This document shows positions 13,301 through 27,900 of a stretch of DNA of 64,000 bases, in pieces (position 1 is the first letter of the stretch; the number at the start of each line of letters is the position of its first letter). A model generated the notes under the pieces. That model did not search any database, was not told the DNA's origin, and saw nothing but the letters and a program-made list of their open reading frames with translations. A program made the translations under genes and the position numbers. The stretch spans positions 2,508,001 to 2,572,000 of the forward strand of contig OW028577.1 in the NCBI GenBank assembly GCA_932294295.1. The letters are read 5' to 3'. Source of the stretch: Alitta virens (taxonomy: Eukaryota > Annelida > Polychaeta > Phyllodocida > Nereididae).

Positions 13301-14538
13301 AGCCACATAGCACTCTTCAAGAAAGCCGTATGCATCCAACTCATAAAGCATCACTGCAACATCACAAGGAGCAAAAGTAGCAGTAATGGCAGCAACTAAG
13401 GATGCTGCAGCAGCAACAGCAGCAGCAGCAGCAGTGGGGACGAGGCAGCGGGATGCTTATTCAATTAGGCAATGACCATCTCAATTGAGGTGCCGGAGGT
13501 TGATCAGTGGACAAAGCACACTTGATCATGTACATTAAGCCCATGGCCTTCCTTTGACTTCCCCTATATATGGTTGACTGACAGAGCCATAAAGCAGATT
13601 AACTGCAAATACCTACAATAATACCGACTTGTTTTGCTGGGGTTATGATAGCCATATTCTGCATTCAATATACTGTTAGTGATATTATTGTGCACTTTTC
13701 CTGGAATACATGTTCCTAATCCAGTCATCGAGATGAATCACACATATCAAGCAACGTTTTATGTACAACTGTGTGCAATAAAAAGAGAAAAAATTGAATT
13801 TTCCCCTTAAAAATGAGTCGGGTGCAACAGATTTGATGTGAAACCGTACAGCCATGCGGTATCACGCTTCTGTACATTAAAGCTGTATGTTGTAAAGAGG
13901 AGAGGATGAAAGATGCGGAAAAAGAGGGAGGAAAATGATACAGCGTCTTTGCCAGAAGCACGAGCCAAAATTGCCCACGATAATGGGAAGAAGATGGAGA
14001 CACATTCAGAGAATAGTGCTGCAAAAAGGACGTGCTTGGTAGCAATTTGGCTTTCTCTTATATAGCTGCATCAGCACCAGAGATATACACTCTGAAGGTT
14101 GCAATGAGATATACAGCCATGGTAGCCTGGTATGTCCTCTGTGGAGATGGTGGTGGCTTCCTGTGTCCAGTGCATCTGTCTCACTCCAAGGGATCAATAC
14201 AAACTGCCTTGGCATCCTCCAGTGATCCATGCAATGCCCACATTACCATGCATATCCCCCACACCTCCTGCCTTCTATCATCAGCCTCCTTCTTTGCAAT
14301 GACCTCCTGCCAAATTACTTCAACAGCTTCAATTGCACATCCTAAGGACCTACTTGGCTACAACAACTGTGCACTCAACATGCACTCATCATGCACTTCT
14401 AAAGCACTCATTGCATCTTCTGCAACGGTTGCATGATCACTTCGACTGCATTCGACCATCTTATGACGTCACCTGCCCCACAGTGCACCCCGTTGCCATA
14501 GCTGCCAACCCTAGGATAACCCCATCGCATCGGAATCG

Positions 14539-15859
14539 CCTTGGAAACGGCCGTCATGGCAACAAGCCCTTAAGGTGACCAATAACGACATACATCATGA
14601 AAGGTCCCACCGAGGGATAGAATAGAATAGTATAGAATGGTAAAGAATGGAATATAATGGAATAGAATAGAATAGCATAGGTCCCATCGATGAATAGAAT
14701 AGGATATAACTTACCAAACAAGTACTCATAAATTTAACAAATGATAAGAATGCAATAGAATATAAATGAATAAGAATATAATAAAATTGACCAGATAATA
14801 TAATAGAATACAATAGAAGATCATAGAATAGAAGCATTAGCAGATGGTCCTGTGAGGAGACCAGTTGGGACAAAGGGCAGTGTAATTCAGGGCACGGGTG
14901 ATGGGGACTTGCTCTGTGCCTGCTCAAAGTGTATTGGATCGAGAGACAATTAATTGGATGAAGAGAATCTGCCCCAGCAATGGCCACCAATTGCAATAGC
15001 CAGTCTGTCAATTGACATGAAGAGGGATGGGAAATACAAGCACTTGTACAATTGCATACAATTCCCTGCAAATGGTGACAAGATGGGGGGGGGGGGGGGT
15101 GGAAGGAGGACAGCAGGGTGCTCCACTTCACCCCAGTCCTGTAAATCACCCTCGACATCTCGATGTAAATCAGGGTGCTGTAGTGCTGGCCACTGGCATA
15201 GTGATGAGGTGCTGGGGCTTTTCGTAATCATGTTGTGTGATCTCGTGGGTTAGAACAAGGCTTTAGTTGAGCTGCAATTCTGCATCAGAAAGAGTTGGTG
15301 CAGAGTGAATATTGTGGAGGAGTAGCCTCAGAGTAAAGCAGAAGGCAGCAGCAGCAGCAGCAGCATCAGCAGCATCAGCAGCAGCAGATTTCCTTGGCAT
15401 TTAGCCCACATCACTTTGTGTGTTCTTGTGCAATCTCCCATCAAATCTGAAGCCCAGCATCTGGGTTACAGCCTTCATTCATCCAGGCGGACATGCAAAG
15501 ACCTTGCAGGAAATAACTATTTGTTCCCTGATGCCAAGTCATTCGCTGGCCCAAGGACCTTGTCATAGGCCCATAGGCCCTTCAAGTGACTTGGCTGCGA
15601 CCAATAGCTGCCTGCTAAGAAGCCAAACACTGCTTCAAAAACCCCCTGCAGCATTGCTGTATGCATAGTTCTCCCCCATCCTACCATCCCCTGGTCTCTG
15701 CTCTAATTAAAGGACTGTGAACAAACATGGCAAAGCAATCTTGCAGCTACATGAGCTGCACACCAAATGCTACTTTGTCACTTTAATGCACTCCCATACA
15801 CTGCAGTATGGAAGTGGATACATTATGACGTCACTTGATGATGTCACAATACAGGTGTA
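14539..15859. repeat. 1321-bp tandem duplication, copy 1
   Basis: The unit starts CCTTGGAAACGGCCGTCATGG and ends just before the same words at 15860. It contains degenerate GAATA-type repeats (about 14620-14850), a 15-G run, a CAG/CAT tract (15345-15388) and a TGACGTCA word (15826-15833). Every feature I compared recurs 1321 bp later, including all open frames and the length of the G run. Open frames inside it are repeat-derived. Confidence 0.96.
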
Positions 15860-17180
15860 CCTTGGAAACGGCCGTCATGGCAACAAGCCCTTAAGGTGAC
15901 CAATAACGACATACATCATGAAAGGTCCCACCGAGGGATAGAATAGAATAGTATAGAATGGTAAAGAATGGAATATAATGGAATAGAATAGAATAGCATA
16001 GGTCCCATCGATGAATAGAATAGGATATAACTTACCAAACAAGTACTCATAAATTTAACAAATGATAAGAATGCAATAGAATATAAATGAATAAGAATAT
16101 AATAAAATTGACCAGATAATATAATAGAATACAATAGAAGATCATAGAATAGAAGCATTAGCAGATGGTCCTGTGAGGAGACCAGTTGGGACAAAGGGCA
16201 GTGTAATTCAGGGCACGGGTGATGGGGACTTGCTCTGTGCCTGCTCAAAGTGTATTGGATCGAGAGACAATTAATTGGATGAAGAGAATCTGCCCCAGCA
16301 ATGGCCACCAATTGCAATAGCCAGTCTGTCAATTGACATGAAGAGGGATGGGAAATACAAGCACTTGTACAATTGCATACAATTCCCTGCAAATGGTGAC
16401 AAGATGGGGGGGGGGGGGGGTGGAAGGAGGACAGCAGGGTGCTCCACTTCACCCCAGTCCTGTAAATCACCCTCGACATCTCGATGTAAATCAGGGTGCT
16501 GTAGTGCTGGCCACTGGCATAGTGATGAGGTGCTGGGGCTTTTCGTAATCATGTTGTGTGATCTCGTGGGTTAGAACAAGGCTTTAGTTGAGCTGCAATT
16601 CTGCATCAGAAAGAGTTGGTGCAGAGTGAATATTGTGGAGGAGTAGCCTCAGAGTAAAGCAGAAGGCAGCAGCAGCAGCAGCAGCATCAGCAGCATCAGC
16701 AGCAGCAGATTTCCTTGGCATTTAGCCCACATCACTTTGTGTGTTCTTGTGCAATCTCCCATCAAATCTGAAGCCCAGCATCTGGGTTACAGCCTTCATT
16801 CATCCAGGCGGACATGCAAAGACCTTGCAGGAAATAACTATTTGTTCCCTGATGCCAAGTCATTCGCTGGCCCAAGGACCTTGTCATAGGCCCATAGGCC
16901 CTTCAAGTGACTTGGCTGCGACCAATAGCTGCCTGCTAAGAAGCCAAACACTGCTTCAAAAACCCCCTGCAGCATTGCTGTATGCATAGTTCTCCCCCAT
17001 CCTACCATCCCCTGGTCTCTGCTCTAATTAAAGGACTGTGAACAAACATGGCAAAGCAATCTTGCAGCTACATGAGCTGCACACCAAATGCTACTTTGTC
17101 ACTTTAATGCACTCCCATACACTGCAGTATGGAAGTGGATACATTATGACGTCACTTGATGATGTCACAATACAGGTGTA
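15860..17180. repeat. 1321-bp tandem duplication, copy 2
   Basis: Second copy, directly abutting the first. No difference was seen by eye. The right junction (GTGTACC|ATCGCAGC) shares only CC with the left junction (AATCG|CCTTGG), so the duplication has 2-bp microhomology. It is either very recent or an assembly artefact. Confidence 0.96.
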
Positions 17181-18012
17181 CCATCGCAGCACATCGCAGC
17201 ATTGTACATTATTTCCATTCAGTCACAACGCAGCCATCTTGGAATACCTCAAGGCTCTAATAATTTTCCATTAAGGACTGGATCAGCTGTTACGTAAGCA
17301 GGTTGGCTGACCCCCTCACCCCATCCTCAGCAACCAGCAGCAGAGACACCTCAGCATCCCCAGGGGCTAGATGGAGGAATGGCTTACAGTGGTGTGTTGC
17401 CAAACTGAGCGGAGAGAAATAACTCGAGAAACTCAGCAAGGAATCTAATGATAGTGGAAGTGTGGTAAAGACACGATTCAGCAATTAAGAAAGAGCAGGG
17501 CAAGTGGCCATTGAAACACAGGACTGGAGCAGCCTGCAGCCTGAATTAAAGATTACATTCTACACTGAGTAGCCGGAGAGGGCCACTTACAAATGGCCGG
17601 TTTAATCAATAGGCTCGCGTGATTTGAGGGACCTTTCAGCCCCCAACTCACAAATGACTGATACAAAAGCAAGAATGAAAGTGAGTAGAGCGAAAAGCAC
17701 AAAACATTAAAAGAAACAAATGACCTGCTCATCACTGCAACTGACACACATGATTTTGGATAGCCATTCTCATGCAATGCAGAAATCGGGGCTATTTAAC
17801 TGCACTTGAATTCTGCCCCCTGGCCACATCTGCTCTGCCCCTCCCTATCTACAAAACCACTTCAAAGTGAAAGAAGGGACCACAAGTGTCAGCATGGGAG
17901 ACACTCATTATTGCATGTATGACTGCTCAAACCGCAGGACACCACAAAAGCTGTCACTCATCCCCAACACCGGTGTACTGTCACCCAATTGTCAGTGGGG
18001 TTGTCGATGAAA

Positions 18013-18107
18013 TCTATCTATCTATCTACATGTATCTATCTACCTATCTATCTACCTACCTATCTATCCACCTATCTATCTACCTATCTACCTATCTATC
18101 TATCTAC
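18013..18107. repeat. (CTAT)n/(CTAC)n microsatellite
   Basis: Interspersed CTAT and CTAC tetranucleotides over about 95 bp. Open frames rich in YLST and YLPI are translations of the repeat. Confidence 0.95.
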
Positions 18108-18337
18108 CCGAAAGACATCAGTTGTCAAACACCAGTTGCCAAGCAAGCTACAAGGCATGAAGTATAGCAACAACCAAATGTAAATGTAACACTACATTTT
18201 TGTGCATCCGGGATGATCCCATCAACAATGATGATGCAATATGTCTGCTGACAGGACAAGATAGACTATCAGGGAGAGTCAGGCTAAAAGAAGCAATCGA
18301 CACCAAACGTCAACAGAAGGCACCTGCAAACAGCAAT

Positions 18338-18339
18338 AG

Positions 18340-18379
<40 letters not shown>

Positions 18380-18380
18380 T
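18338..18380. repeat. CAG-rich trinucleotide tract
   Basis: AGC/CAG run interrupted by CAACAG. It is one of about a dozen CAG/CTG tracts scattered through the introns. Confidence 0.93.
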
Positions 18381-19281
18381 AGAATCAGAGTTGTACAACA
18401 AAGACTGCTGTCTGTCAATAGACGAATTGACTCATCTCATGTCATTGTCGAAATGTCACCTCCATACAACTTCACACTCTCTGATAAACTGATGAACTGA
18501 TAGTCAAAGGGTCTACTGCTCAACAGTCAATTCGGCATCCTATAGGTGTAAACAATCACCTTAATCAACACCATCTCCCCTAAACCATAGTGCATACTTA
18601 GAATGCACAGCATATCCCTCACCAAACAAATTACTGCAGCAACTCAACTTGCTAGTCATCAGGCAAACATTTACATAGCCGATTCGTCCAATGCAGAATT
18701 TGCTTGAACCAGCCCAGATGCATACCATGAATATTCAATTCGTTCCCATAGGAATGACCCAGTTCGTTTCTGTTGGAGACTCATTTGTCAACAGGCAATT
18801 TAAGCGAGAGACTGCCATTGCAATGGTTTAAATGCACAAGCGTTTGAATGTTTTAGGAATTGTAGCCATTTTAGTAAAGGTTGTAGACCGGTTATGCCGG
18901 CTTTTAATGTCTCTCACTAAAATCAGAGAGAGTGAAAGAGCGCAAGAGTCATATCGTCCACTGAGCAGATCGGATGTGGGATAAACGGATGTTGAATGGT
19001 CAATCCGGCCGCACGCAAATCTCACTCAAGACTGACAAGGAGGCTGAATGGTCAATTCGGCTTGTCTGACAAGAAAATCCGCCAAACGGGGAGCGAAGAG
19101 ATTGGAATGTAGAGCAGATGGCGAAATGACTGGCAGAATGAGGGCTGCAGGAATTAGCTGGGCGTTTCAGTAAGTCCCAATCAACTGATCTACTAAATAG
19201 TTGTGCCTTGGATGCTATCATCATGCCACTCTTCTCTGTCTGTCTCCCTTTCTCTGTATGTCCTGATGCATCTGACAATTA

Positions 19282-19565
19282 TACGGATGTTAGGTGTTAG
19301 GCTGCCAATCATGAGGTAGCTGGTTCGAACCCCCACCATGGCATCAAGGAGTTGGGCAGATCCTCTTCAACCACTGCCTCACCCCACCCAGGTGTATGGA
19401 TAATTGGCAATGGGCAACCACAGTGATGGCACTGGTGTAAGCTCATATGCCCCGTGTTCAATGCTGAGTATCTATGCAGGAGTTGAGAAAGACTTTAGAA
19501 TGGCCTGCTGAGGGTGTGATTGTAAAATTGGTCAGGACTCTGTTGACAGCTAACAGTCTATAAAC
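19282..19565 (+). mobile_element. tRNA-derived SINE, family 1
   Basis: It contains a B-box-like word (GGTTCGAACCC, about 19322-19332) downstream of an A-box-like GTTAGGCTGCCAA region. A unique body and a tail (GAGTTGAGAAAGAC ... TGATTGTAAAATTGGTCAGGACTCTG ... CTATAAACC) follow. The tail recurs at about 22990-23115. It does not fold as an intact tRNA, so I call it a SINE rather than a tRNA gene. Confidence 0.58.
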
Positions 19566-20379
19566 CCTGATTTATTTTTACATATAGTTTAAACAGACCT
19601 AGATAAAGAGCAAAGGAGCTGAGTATAGATGCTCTATGATGTAGTGGCCCACTCACTCTCTGCTGATCTTATTTGGAAAGGAACATCAGAGAGGAGAAAA
19701 AAAACGACATATTTGGAGCTGGCAATCAATGGCAAGGAGCAACTTTGGAAGCAGAGAGTAAAAATTTCACGAAAATCGATTGCTACCCACTGACATTCAC
19801 CGGCCAGGAAGGAGAGGAGAATTCCGGTTCTATGTCTCAACCTCGCTATGGGTGCATGCAGGATGGAAAATGTGAATCGAACATCCAAGTGTGCCACCTT
19901 TACATGTCAGTTTAAAAGAGCATCTGACTTACATTAAACCCCTTAATAATATATCCTCTCCAGATTGAGGACATTTACTGCAAGCTAAACATCTTAATAT
20001 CAATACATTGTACATCCTACAGTAGATGCAGCTCTACTACATAAAGGTTCTACATCTCCTATATGTCATTCACTATTAACAATGCCTCCATACCAAGTTT
20101 TCAGCAAGTCAGATACACTACTTCGCCTCCACACTTTCTTTGACACTCATTAGATGAGGAGATAGTCAGAGAAAGAAATCTATTGACAGAAAGAAAAGCC
20201 CTTTATCTGGAGTAGAGAAGAACCCAATGAAGCGATAAAAGACTGGGGATAAAATGCTGAGTTGTTGGCGGCTAGACCGGGAGAAGCTAATCATCATGAA
20301 AGCACTTTGTCAATCACTTGTGACTCCGCTTAACGCCATGCTAGATTATCACCTCCCCAAGCCATTTCTAACTGCATTG

Positions 20380-20860
20380 TTATATTTGCATGGTGCTATC
20401 TACATGGCTCTAATCGTATGGTTCCATATGTATGGTGCTATCTACATGGCTCAAACTGTATGGTGCTATCTATTTGGCTCTGAACTGCATGATTCCATTT
20501 GTATGATGCTATATATTTAGCTCTAGCTTCATCAGCAAGGCTTTTCCGCATAGTTCTATCCGCATAGCTCTTCTTACATGGATATATTTGCATGGCTCTA
20601 ACTACATGGCTCTGAATGTCTCTAACTGCACGGTTCTATCTGCAGGCCTCTTAATACCTGACTCTGCATGCCAAACCGTATTGTTCTTTCTGCATTGCTC
20701 TATCTGCAATGTGCACTGTTCTATCTGCAATGTACACTGTTCTATCTGCAATGTACACGCTCTACATGCATGATTCTAACTGCAAGGCTCTAACAGCATG
20801 GTTCTACATAGGCCTGCATGGCTCTAACTGCATTATTCTTACTGCATGGCTCTAAGCCTC
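20380..20860. repeat. degenerate CATGGCTCTA/CTGCATGGTTCTA repeat field
   Basis: About 480 bp built from imperfect words such as TGCATGGTTCTATCTG, CATGGCTCTAACTG and CTATCTGCAATGTACACTG. The last recurs three times at about 20698-20760. Unit length varies (17-25 bp), suggesting an old tandem array that has decayed. Confidence 0.72.
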
Positions 20861-22989
20861 TATCTGCATTCTTTCCTTTATTTTGCACTTTCAACTATAT
20901 TTTCCTTGTGTAAATGCGCAAGATATACACCCTTCCCAAAGATGGCACCACTGGAGAATACTTCCGGAGGAGCAGTTATGAGAGATGACAGGGCTGGGGT
21001 CATGTGACCAGTAGATCATGTGACCAGCCAAGCAACGCTCTGTTAGCCTAGCAACGCATATTAATGTTCCATTTGCTTGCTTGTTTCAACAGTGCGTCGC
21101 TTAATGACATCAGCAGACTGTTCCCAGGTTACTTGTATACCTGATTGACAGACATTATTGAATTAGCCCTGATCCGCCTAGAGCGGTGCTGGGAGGAAGA
21201 CTACTGCCAAAAACCCCTTCTCTGTTCACAATGTTACTACAATACAACTCGTAACTTATGTTTAGTATTTTAAGAGCTAGATTTAGCTAGATTACAGCTT
21301 ATACACCCGAGCTGCTACAATGTCACTTTATCAAACAATCTACCTAAAGCTGTCTACTGCCAGCTGTAGGCTTAACTAAAGTATTCCATACTGAATTAAG
21401 TGTTAAATTCTTATAAATTCCCAGGCTAATTAATAAGGACTTAAGTTAAGGCAACTATTAGGTATCTACAGCTAAGTATAGCCTGGTTAGGCTTGTTTTC
21501 TTTCTTACATAAATCCACTATTACGATCATTATACAGCCAAATTATAACCCTCACCAACATAAAACTCTTCAATACTAGGTAGATCATTAAAAAGGCATC
21601 ATCAGAAATCACAGAGTTTTTTCTAGTCATCTCTCAAGTCATCTTTTTTTGTTATACCAGGGCTGTCACTTTTTATATTCTCAACCTTATTAAATCCTAA
21701 TCTTGAGATGTGCTATTCCTCGTAAGGTGGATGAAAGAGAGATGCTTATTGTGGAGAACATCCTAGCCCTAGGTTGCTGCTGCTGCTGCTGCTGCTGATG
21801 CAGATAGTAGCATCTTCTCTCTTCAGGAAATGAACGATTTTTTTTTGGCAGTTGTTCCTCTAGGATTAAACAACATTCAGTGTCCCCCAACCTTATTCTC
21901 ACTTCTGCCAACTCCTCAAGCAGTAGTCATTCCACTAATGAGGTAGGCAAACATCTATTGCAGCATTTCAATAGCGACTTATATTCGGTTGTGAATCATT
22001 CAATTTATGCCCTTCAAACAATTTCTTTCATTTCATACATTAATTCAGCCTCACTGCAAATTGATGTGAAGGAATATAATCAAAAGAAATACAGGGATAC
22101 TACATGAAATATGTTGAATTTTTCATTGATTTCAACATCAAAGAAAAAGTGCTACCAAATACATGGGGTAAATGAGTGGATAAATACCAAAGGTATATAT
22201 ATATTTTCTTTTTTGGAAGGTTTATGTAATCAAGATTAAGCCGATATTTGAGCACGGTGCGACGTAGGTGATAATTTCTAAAAACCTAATTAATAAAATT
22301 TTGCAAGTAAGCAACATTTTAAGACTTTACAGCCATCAATACTTTAAGTAAAAAGAGCAGAGAGTCAAAAAAGCAAAAGTAGACTTTCAAGGGAGGTCAA
22401 GCTGCACCTGGAAGGTAGCAAATTAATGAGTGACCAGTGCTGGCCAGTCGACTGACCAGTCCGCAAATGAGGCCAACATCCTCAGAAGCCCCATCCCACC
22501 TGTCAGGAGTACCACTCTAGCCTCATCAATAACTAAATGCTGCTACTGCTGCTGCTGCTGCTGCTGGTTCAGATTATGCTGCAGCTATAGGTGATCACTG
22601 GCTATACACTCACTGCCCAGTGGTCATCCAGACTGACCATCGATTATTGATCATTGCTGATCAATAGCCTTTAGCTTAACACTTGTTCCAAATGACCACT
22701 GACCTCCACAGCTTACTGACCACTTCATTACAGACTGGCTAATCACCTTACATTGTAGTATTGATCTATTACATAAATGTCTGCTTATAGGTACATGCTA
22801 TTTCTAACTGTTACAGCAATCAATTGTGTCCATTATTAATTACTTCATCAATACATGTTGCTTTCAATACAAAAACTGTAGACTTTAGACAATTGTATAA
22901 TGTCTTACAACTTGCAGCTCAAATTTTTTTACACTATGTTTGTGAAAGCTAAAATCGATAACAGCTTAGCCGTCTACAATGCCAAGTTG

Positions 22990-23115
22990 TGAATGGATCT
23001 GATAACCCTCATTAGCATACTTGAGAAAGACTTATGCTTGTACAGACCTACCAAGGTTGTAATTGTAAAGTCGGTTCACACTCTGAGCTATAAATTATTA
23101 CCAATAACATACTAT
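22990..23115 (+). mobile_element. partial SINE tail, family 1
   Basis: It matches the 3' part of 19282-19565 (CTTGAGAAAGAC, TTGTAATTGTAAAGTCGGTTCACACTCTGAGC, ATACTATAAACC in order) with substitutions. The tRNA-like head is missing, as in a 5'-truncated or diverged copy. Confidence 0.5.
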
Positions 23116-24759
23116 AAACCTTACATTTATATATTTCCAAAGGATAACAGTAACACAAGAAATCAAAGGTGAAATTGTGTACAGATACGAAATGTTCAAC
23201 ATGTTTTGTTAGTCACAGTTTCTCAGGCTGACAGTGTTCAGGTGTCTTTGGCCAGGAAGCAGCATCAGCAACTCAGCATCTAGATCTGCATCACAATCAG
23301 TAGACTAATAGTGAGTGAGCAAACTGCAGGAGTCAACAAGGGAGACGCTATGTGCCCATCATTACTCGACTGAGTTGCTGAGACAGGAGTGGCATATTTT
23401 GTGTTAGATATGTCGTTAAAAGACGTTATTGCATTGTATATGGAATGGGGATGTCTTCCTTACAACACAATTATGTCAAACTTCACACTTCTACATGAAT
23501 GTCATTAGCCCTTCCATTGCGGCTACCAAATGGTATCATCCGCAGTGAAATTTCACGACCATCCTCACAGAAATACACTTGTCATTATCTATTATTGTGG
23601 TGTAAATGAAAATGTTAATCACAATAATGAAAGTGTTTATCACATTCTCAAAGTTCTGTCCCTGGCTGTTGATCTTGTCCATTTCAATGGCAGCCAAACT
23701 TCCGACCAACGTCTTTTCAACCAAACAAGCTAAGGATACAGCAGCAAGGAATGATGGGAACGTCAGGACACACGTGGGACGTACGTGGGCATTTGCATAA
23801 GACAAAGCGAACAGAATTGTGGGAATTCACAGATACAAGGAAAAAAGGCAAGATTTCAAAGAAAGAGAAAGAAGAAAGAGATAAACAGAAAGAAAGAGAC
23901 CACAAGAAAGAGATTAGGGCAAGACATAACAGGCAGCTAAGATGGAGGGTGACATGGGCGTGACCCAAGGTGCAGAAGGAAATATTGCAAGACAACATAA
24001 CAGAGAAGAAAGGAAATAGGATTATAACACTCGTGATTATATATGGTGTTTTCAGTTCTACCTTTAAATAACATTCGTTCTTAGTGTAAACCAGACTCCA
24101 TATATGCACGAGTATTGAGTAGACTGTCTGACTTGGTCCAAATAAATCCAAAATGTTATCACCAAAAATGACAGACAAATTAAACTAGGCATGATATGTC
24201 AAGCTGGCACAGGAGATATTGAATAGCATACAAAAGTATACAACTCAATTTTGCAATATTGCTCTTTACAATTACATAAAAAAATTGCTAATTCAAATTT
24301 GGACACATATGATTGAAAAAAATCTCACAAACAACAACTAAATGTTGATTAAATACAAATTGAGCAAATAGATTAAGAGCGATTTTTTGAAAGGCCAAAA
24401 ATAGGTTGGAAAATGGCAGTTGAAGAGAGCACGTGCTGCAGGAGATGGGCACATGATGAGCACGTGGCAGGAACATAATGAGCACGTGGCAACTCTTCAA
24501 TCTCCTCCACAGGAGAGTTCTTATGAAAGGCTTCCTCCATCATTCAACCTGTTTCCTCCCCTAGTTTTCCTCAGTTCCCTCAAAGGCCAAGCTGAAGGAG
24601 AAGCCAAACTGCAGGAGAAGTCAAGCTACAGTAAAAATCAAACTGAAGCAGGAGGAAATGGACATCTTCCTTATAGTTAATCTTCAATCCTAGAAGTTGC
24701 ACTACACTGTACAGCAGGACATTCAACTTTCATCATGCATTCTACCAGCCTCCTATTCT

Positions 24760-24901
24760 AAAACTTGATTTTAGGTGCAATATGTATATAAGACTTTATC
24801 TATTTATAAAATTATGTAGTTTTTTGCTTGACGCTGTGCAAATGTACCAGAAACAGTTTCCGCTTTGGACGAAATAAAATATATCTTGTCTTAACTTAAC
24901 T
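24760..24901 (+). mobile_element. possible LINE 3' tail
   Basis: An AT-rich stretch ends in GGACGAAATAAAATATATC followed by TTGTCTTAACTTAACT, which looks like a polyadenylation signal plus a short simple-repeat tail. That form is common at the 3' ends of non-LTR retrotransposons. No reverse-transcriptase coding is visible beside it. Confidence 0.3.
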
Positions 24902-27900
24902 GAGACCCTACTCGTCATTTCTAGCACATACCGCATCTAATCATAATAATAATAAATAATAATAAAGTTATTTATTTGGTAGCAATTAGTACATGTGCAG
25001 TTGGATTTTGAATAATGAATGCAATGTGAAAGTAAATTATTGGTAACTTAATTGAGAATCGATTACAGGCCGGCTCTAAATAAAGACCAGTCCCGTTTAG
25101 AGGCCGGGAAGAAAGTGAACCACCTTAAATTCCTTAATAAACACAAGTTTTGTTCTGAGGGTAGTTAAGCTGAACATCAAGAAAATATGGCAATATTTAT
25201 ATTCTGATCCTTGTTGTTATGTCTACATAACCCTGTGTGTTTGGCAAACTGTTTGTCTGTCCATCTGGTTCTCACTAAACAAATCACCCTGACACATAAT
25301 GTCACAGACTTGTTACAAAATTCAGCAATGCATTGTTTCAACCCTGTACCAGACCTCTGTGTCACTAGAGGTAACTGCCCTCTTGCACCCTCCCTGTGAT
25401 AAATGAGGCCACCTCCAGGGGTCAATGACCTCGTTTGACCCTTGACCCACAAACTGGATTAGCATCATCCCTCAAACCAGAATGTCTTTGCTAATGAAAT
25501 CCCTCGCATGCTACCTTGGATGCTATCAACCTCAGCTCTGTGTGTATACATTCTAAGAGTAATGCATAATACATGTGGCAGTGCATCATTTAGCGGATAC
25601 GGGTGCTATTGAAATATTGAAACAAGGAAACTTGAGCAGGGCTAACTTGTAAAGGTGCTACCTGACAAACACAGCACTTTATGAATAATAGATGAAGTTT
25701 GTAAAGAGTTTTTACAATCATTATGGCTGTTGTGAAATATTGAACATTTTTGGAAGTGCCATCAATTAGGATTATGATTAATATGAAACTCTTGGGACCA
25801 TTGAAATGAGCAATGTAACAAATTAAGATTTATTAAACAAGTTTCACCTATACAATATGCATGTAAATCTAATGGAAACCATTTTGTGAGCAGGAAATAT
25901 TGAACATTCCCTTGAGATTCTATCAATTAGGATTATGAATAATCCTCAACTGATTAGAATAAACAGTGTCAGGTTTGAAGAAATCAGTTTCACTTTAAAT
26001 CAACGTCTTCTATGGTTGAGTTTAGCTGAGCTCTTGAGTGGTTGCAGAAAAACAGAAAAAGCACTCTTGTAGGAAGACTTAAAGTGCTTAGCTGGCTAGA
26101 ATGGATAGAGCAAACAGGGCAATCACAAGAAAGACACATTAGCAACAGAAAGAAATTGAGAAAGAGAAAGGAATAGGGAGAGAAAAAGGGTTAAGGAGAG
26201 AGAGACTGAGGTAGGGGGATGAGAGGTGTTAGGCTGACAGAGTTGCTGAGCTGTCATCTGCACATGTTGCCTTCTGAAGCTGTGTAGTCTAGGGTGACAC
26301 AACCTCCCCTTGCTATACTCCACAAAACACCCTGATATTGAAGCTTTTATGTTTCAAAGCATATTGTACTTCACCTAACCCAGCAACTGAACATTTTATG
26401 TATTATATTTGGATCTAAATGAATGTCTACTCATTTTTTAACATAATTTTCATACGTATCATGATTACGTAAATATTTTTGACAGGTCAAACTCAACTTA
26501 TCCACCCATAAAGCATCTGTAAAGATTTCTGATTTACTGCTTGCCATATTTTGCATATCAATTTCCATCGTTTCTCTGCGACTATGACAAATGGCAATAA
26601 TTATGAAAGAAGGCAAAGAACTTATTATGGAAAGATACTATTTTTCAAGTAATTTTTACAGAGAGATGTGTTTATAAGTTTTTCCATGAAAAATTTCAAA
26701 CTTTGCTATTAGGTTCAACTGGAACCTTCTATAAAGATTTGTAACGTAACTTCAGTAAGAAGGCAACATCTCTATAAATCATAATGTTATTCCCTTCATA
26801 TGCTGGTTATACTGTAAATGTATGCCACAGATCTGAATAATAATCCAAGGCTATATGCCTAAAGCAACAGAGCATCATAATAAGGATGGAAGTTAGGCAT
26901 TGTGAGAAGACAAATCCATTCTCTCATTACAGAGTCCAACAAACACCTGGGTCTCTGATTATTCCATGAAAGAAACGGGTCTGTTTCATGTCCGCTACTG
27001 GCGTCGGTAGTGTCAGCAGATTTTGAATGTCGTACACACTAATTGACCAAGATATTAGTGCACAATACAAGCATTTTCTAATTTTCTTTTTTAGTTCTTG
27101 TCTACCTATGTATGGACTTTTTTGCCAGTGTACTTGATAAGGTCAATGGAAATTATAGTCAACTAGACTACATTGTGTTCTTGACTGTCTCAAGATGGTC
27201 ATACTTTTTGGTAAACAGATTTAATACAATTAGGATGACACTAAGTATAACTGGTGTGCGAAAAACTTTCAATTTATTTCCACCACTGAACTCAATACAC
27301 AGACATCTGTATACTGGCATATGCAGTAGACAACTGTGAAAATGGTGCCCAATTTGACAATGGAAGGAGCTTGGCACCCCTCTATTCATAAAGTGCATAA
27401 AGCACCACTTTTCCCCTTATGCATTTGCATTTTTACTTCTTCAATCTGTGTGCATCCTGAACTCTAATGCATGGGACTTGTTGAACGGCCAGAGAGCGCC
27501 TCCCAATACTATCTATTCATAGGATCCATTAGAGATTGAATGAGGGCAAAATACAGCCAAGGGACTGAGATGCACTCAATTGGACTCACAATAGAGACTA
27601 CATTTACTACGCAATTGCTAGTTTCACTCTTAATAAAGCTGGCAACAGACTCAAATCCAAGTACAGTCACCCCCCTGTGAAATATGTGGAGGACTTTCAT
27701 GAAAACAAACAAAAGCCCAGCTGCTGAATCCTCTCCAACGTTAAATAAACGTTAAAACAACGTCATTCGCCAAACATTTGGCTTCTCATCAAAGCACTAG
27801 CAATTGGAACCGAACTCAAATTTCTCTAGTGTGTAATCTTTGCTGCTGACTAAGGAGGACTTTGATTAAACACCAGCTTCCTAATGTCCTTTTTTATCAG

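Noticed and set aside
14595..16574. Paired open frames repeated 1321 bp apart
   Set aside because: They derive from the tandem duplication and its GAATA and G-rich simple repeats; no codon or family support.
19282..19350. tRNA gene suggested by GGTTCGAACCC
   Set aside because: No cloverleaf or paired acceptor stem seen; the flanking body recurs elsewhere as a SINE tail.
23830..23930. Lys/Glu-rich open frame
   Set aside because: Purine-rich simple sequence (GAAAGA words) without splice sites or family match.
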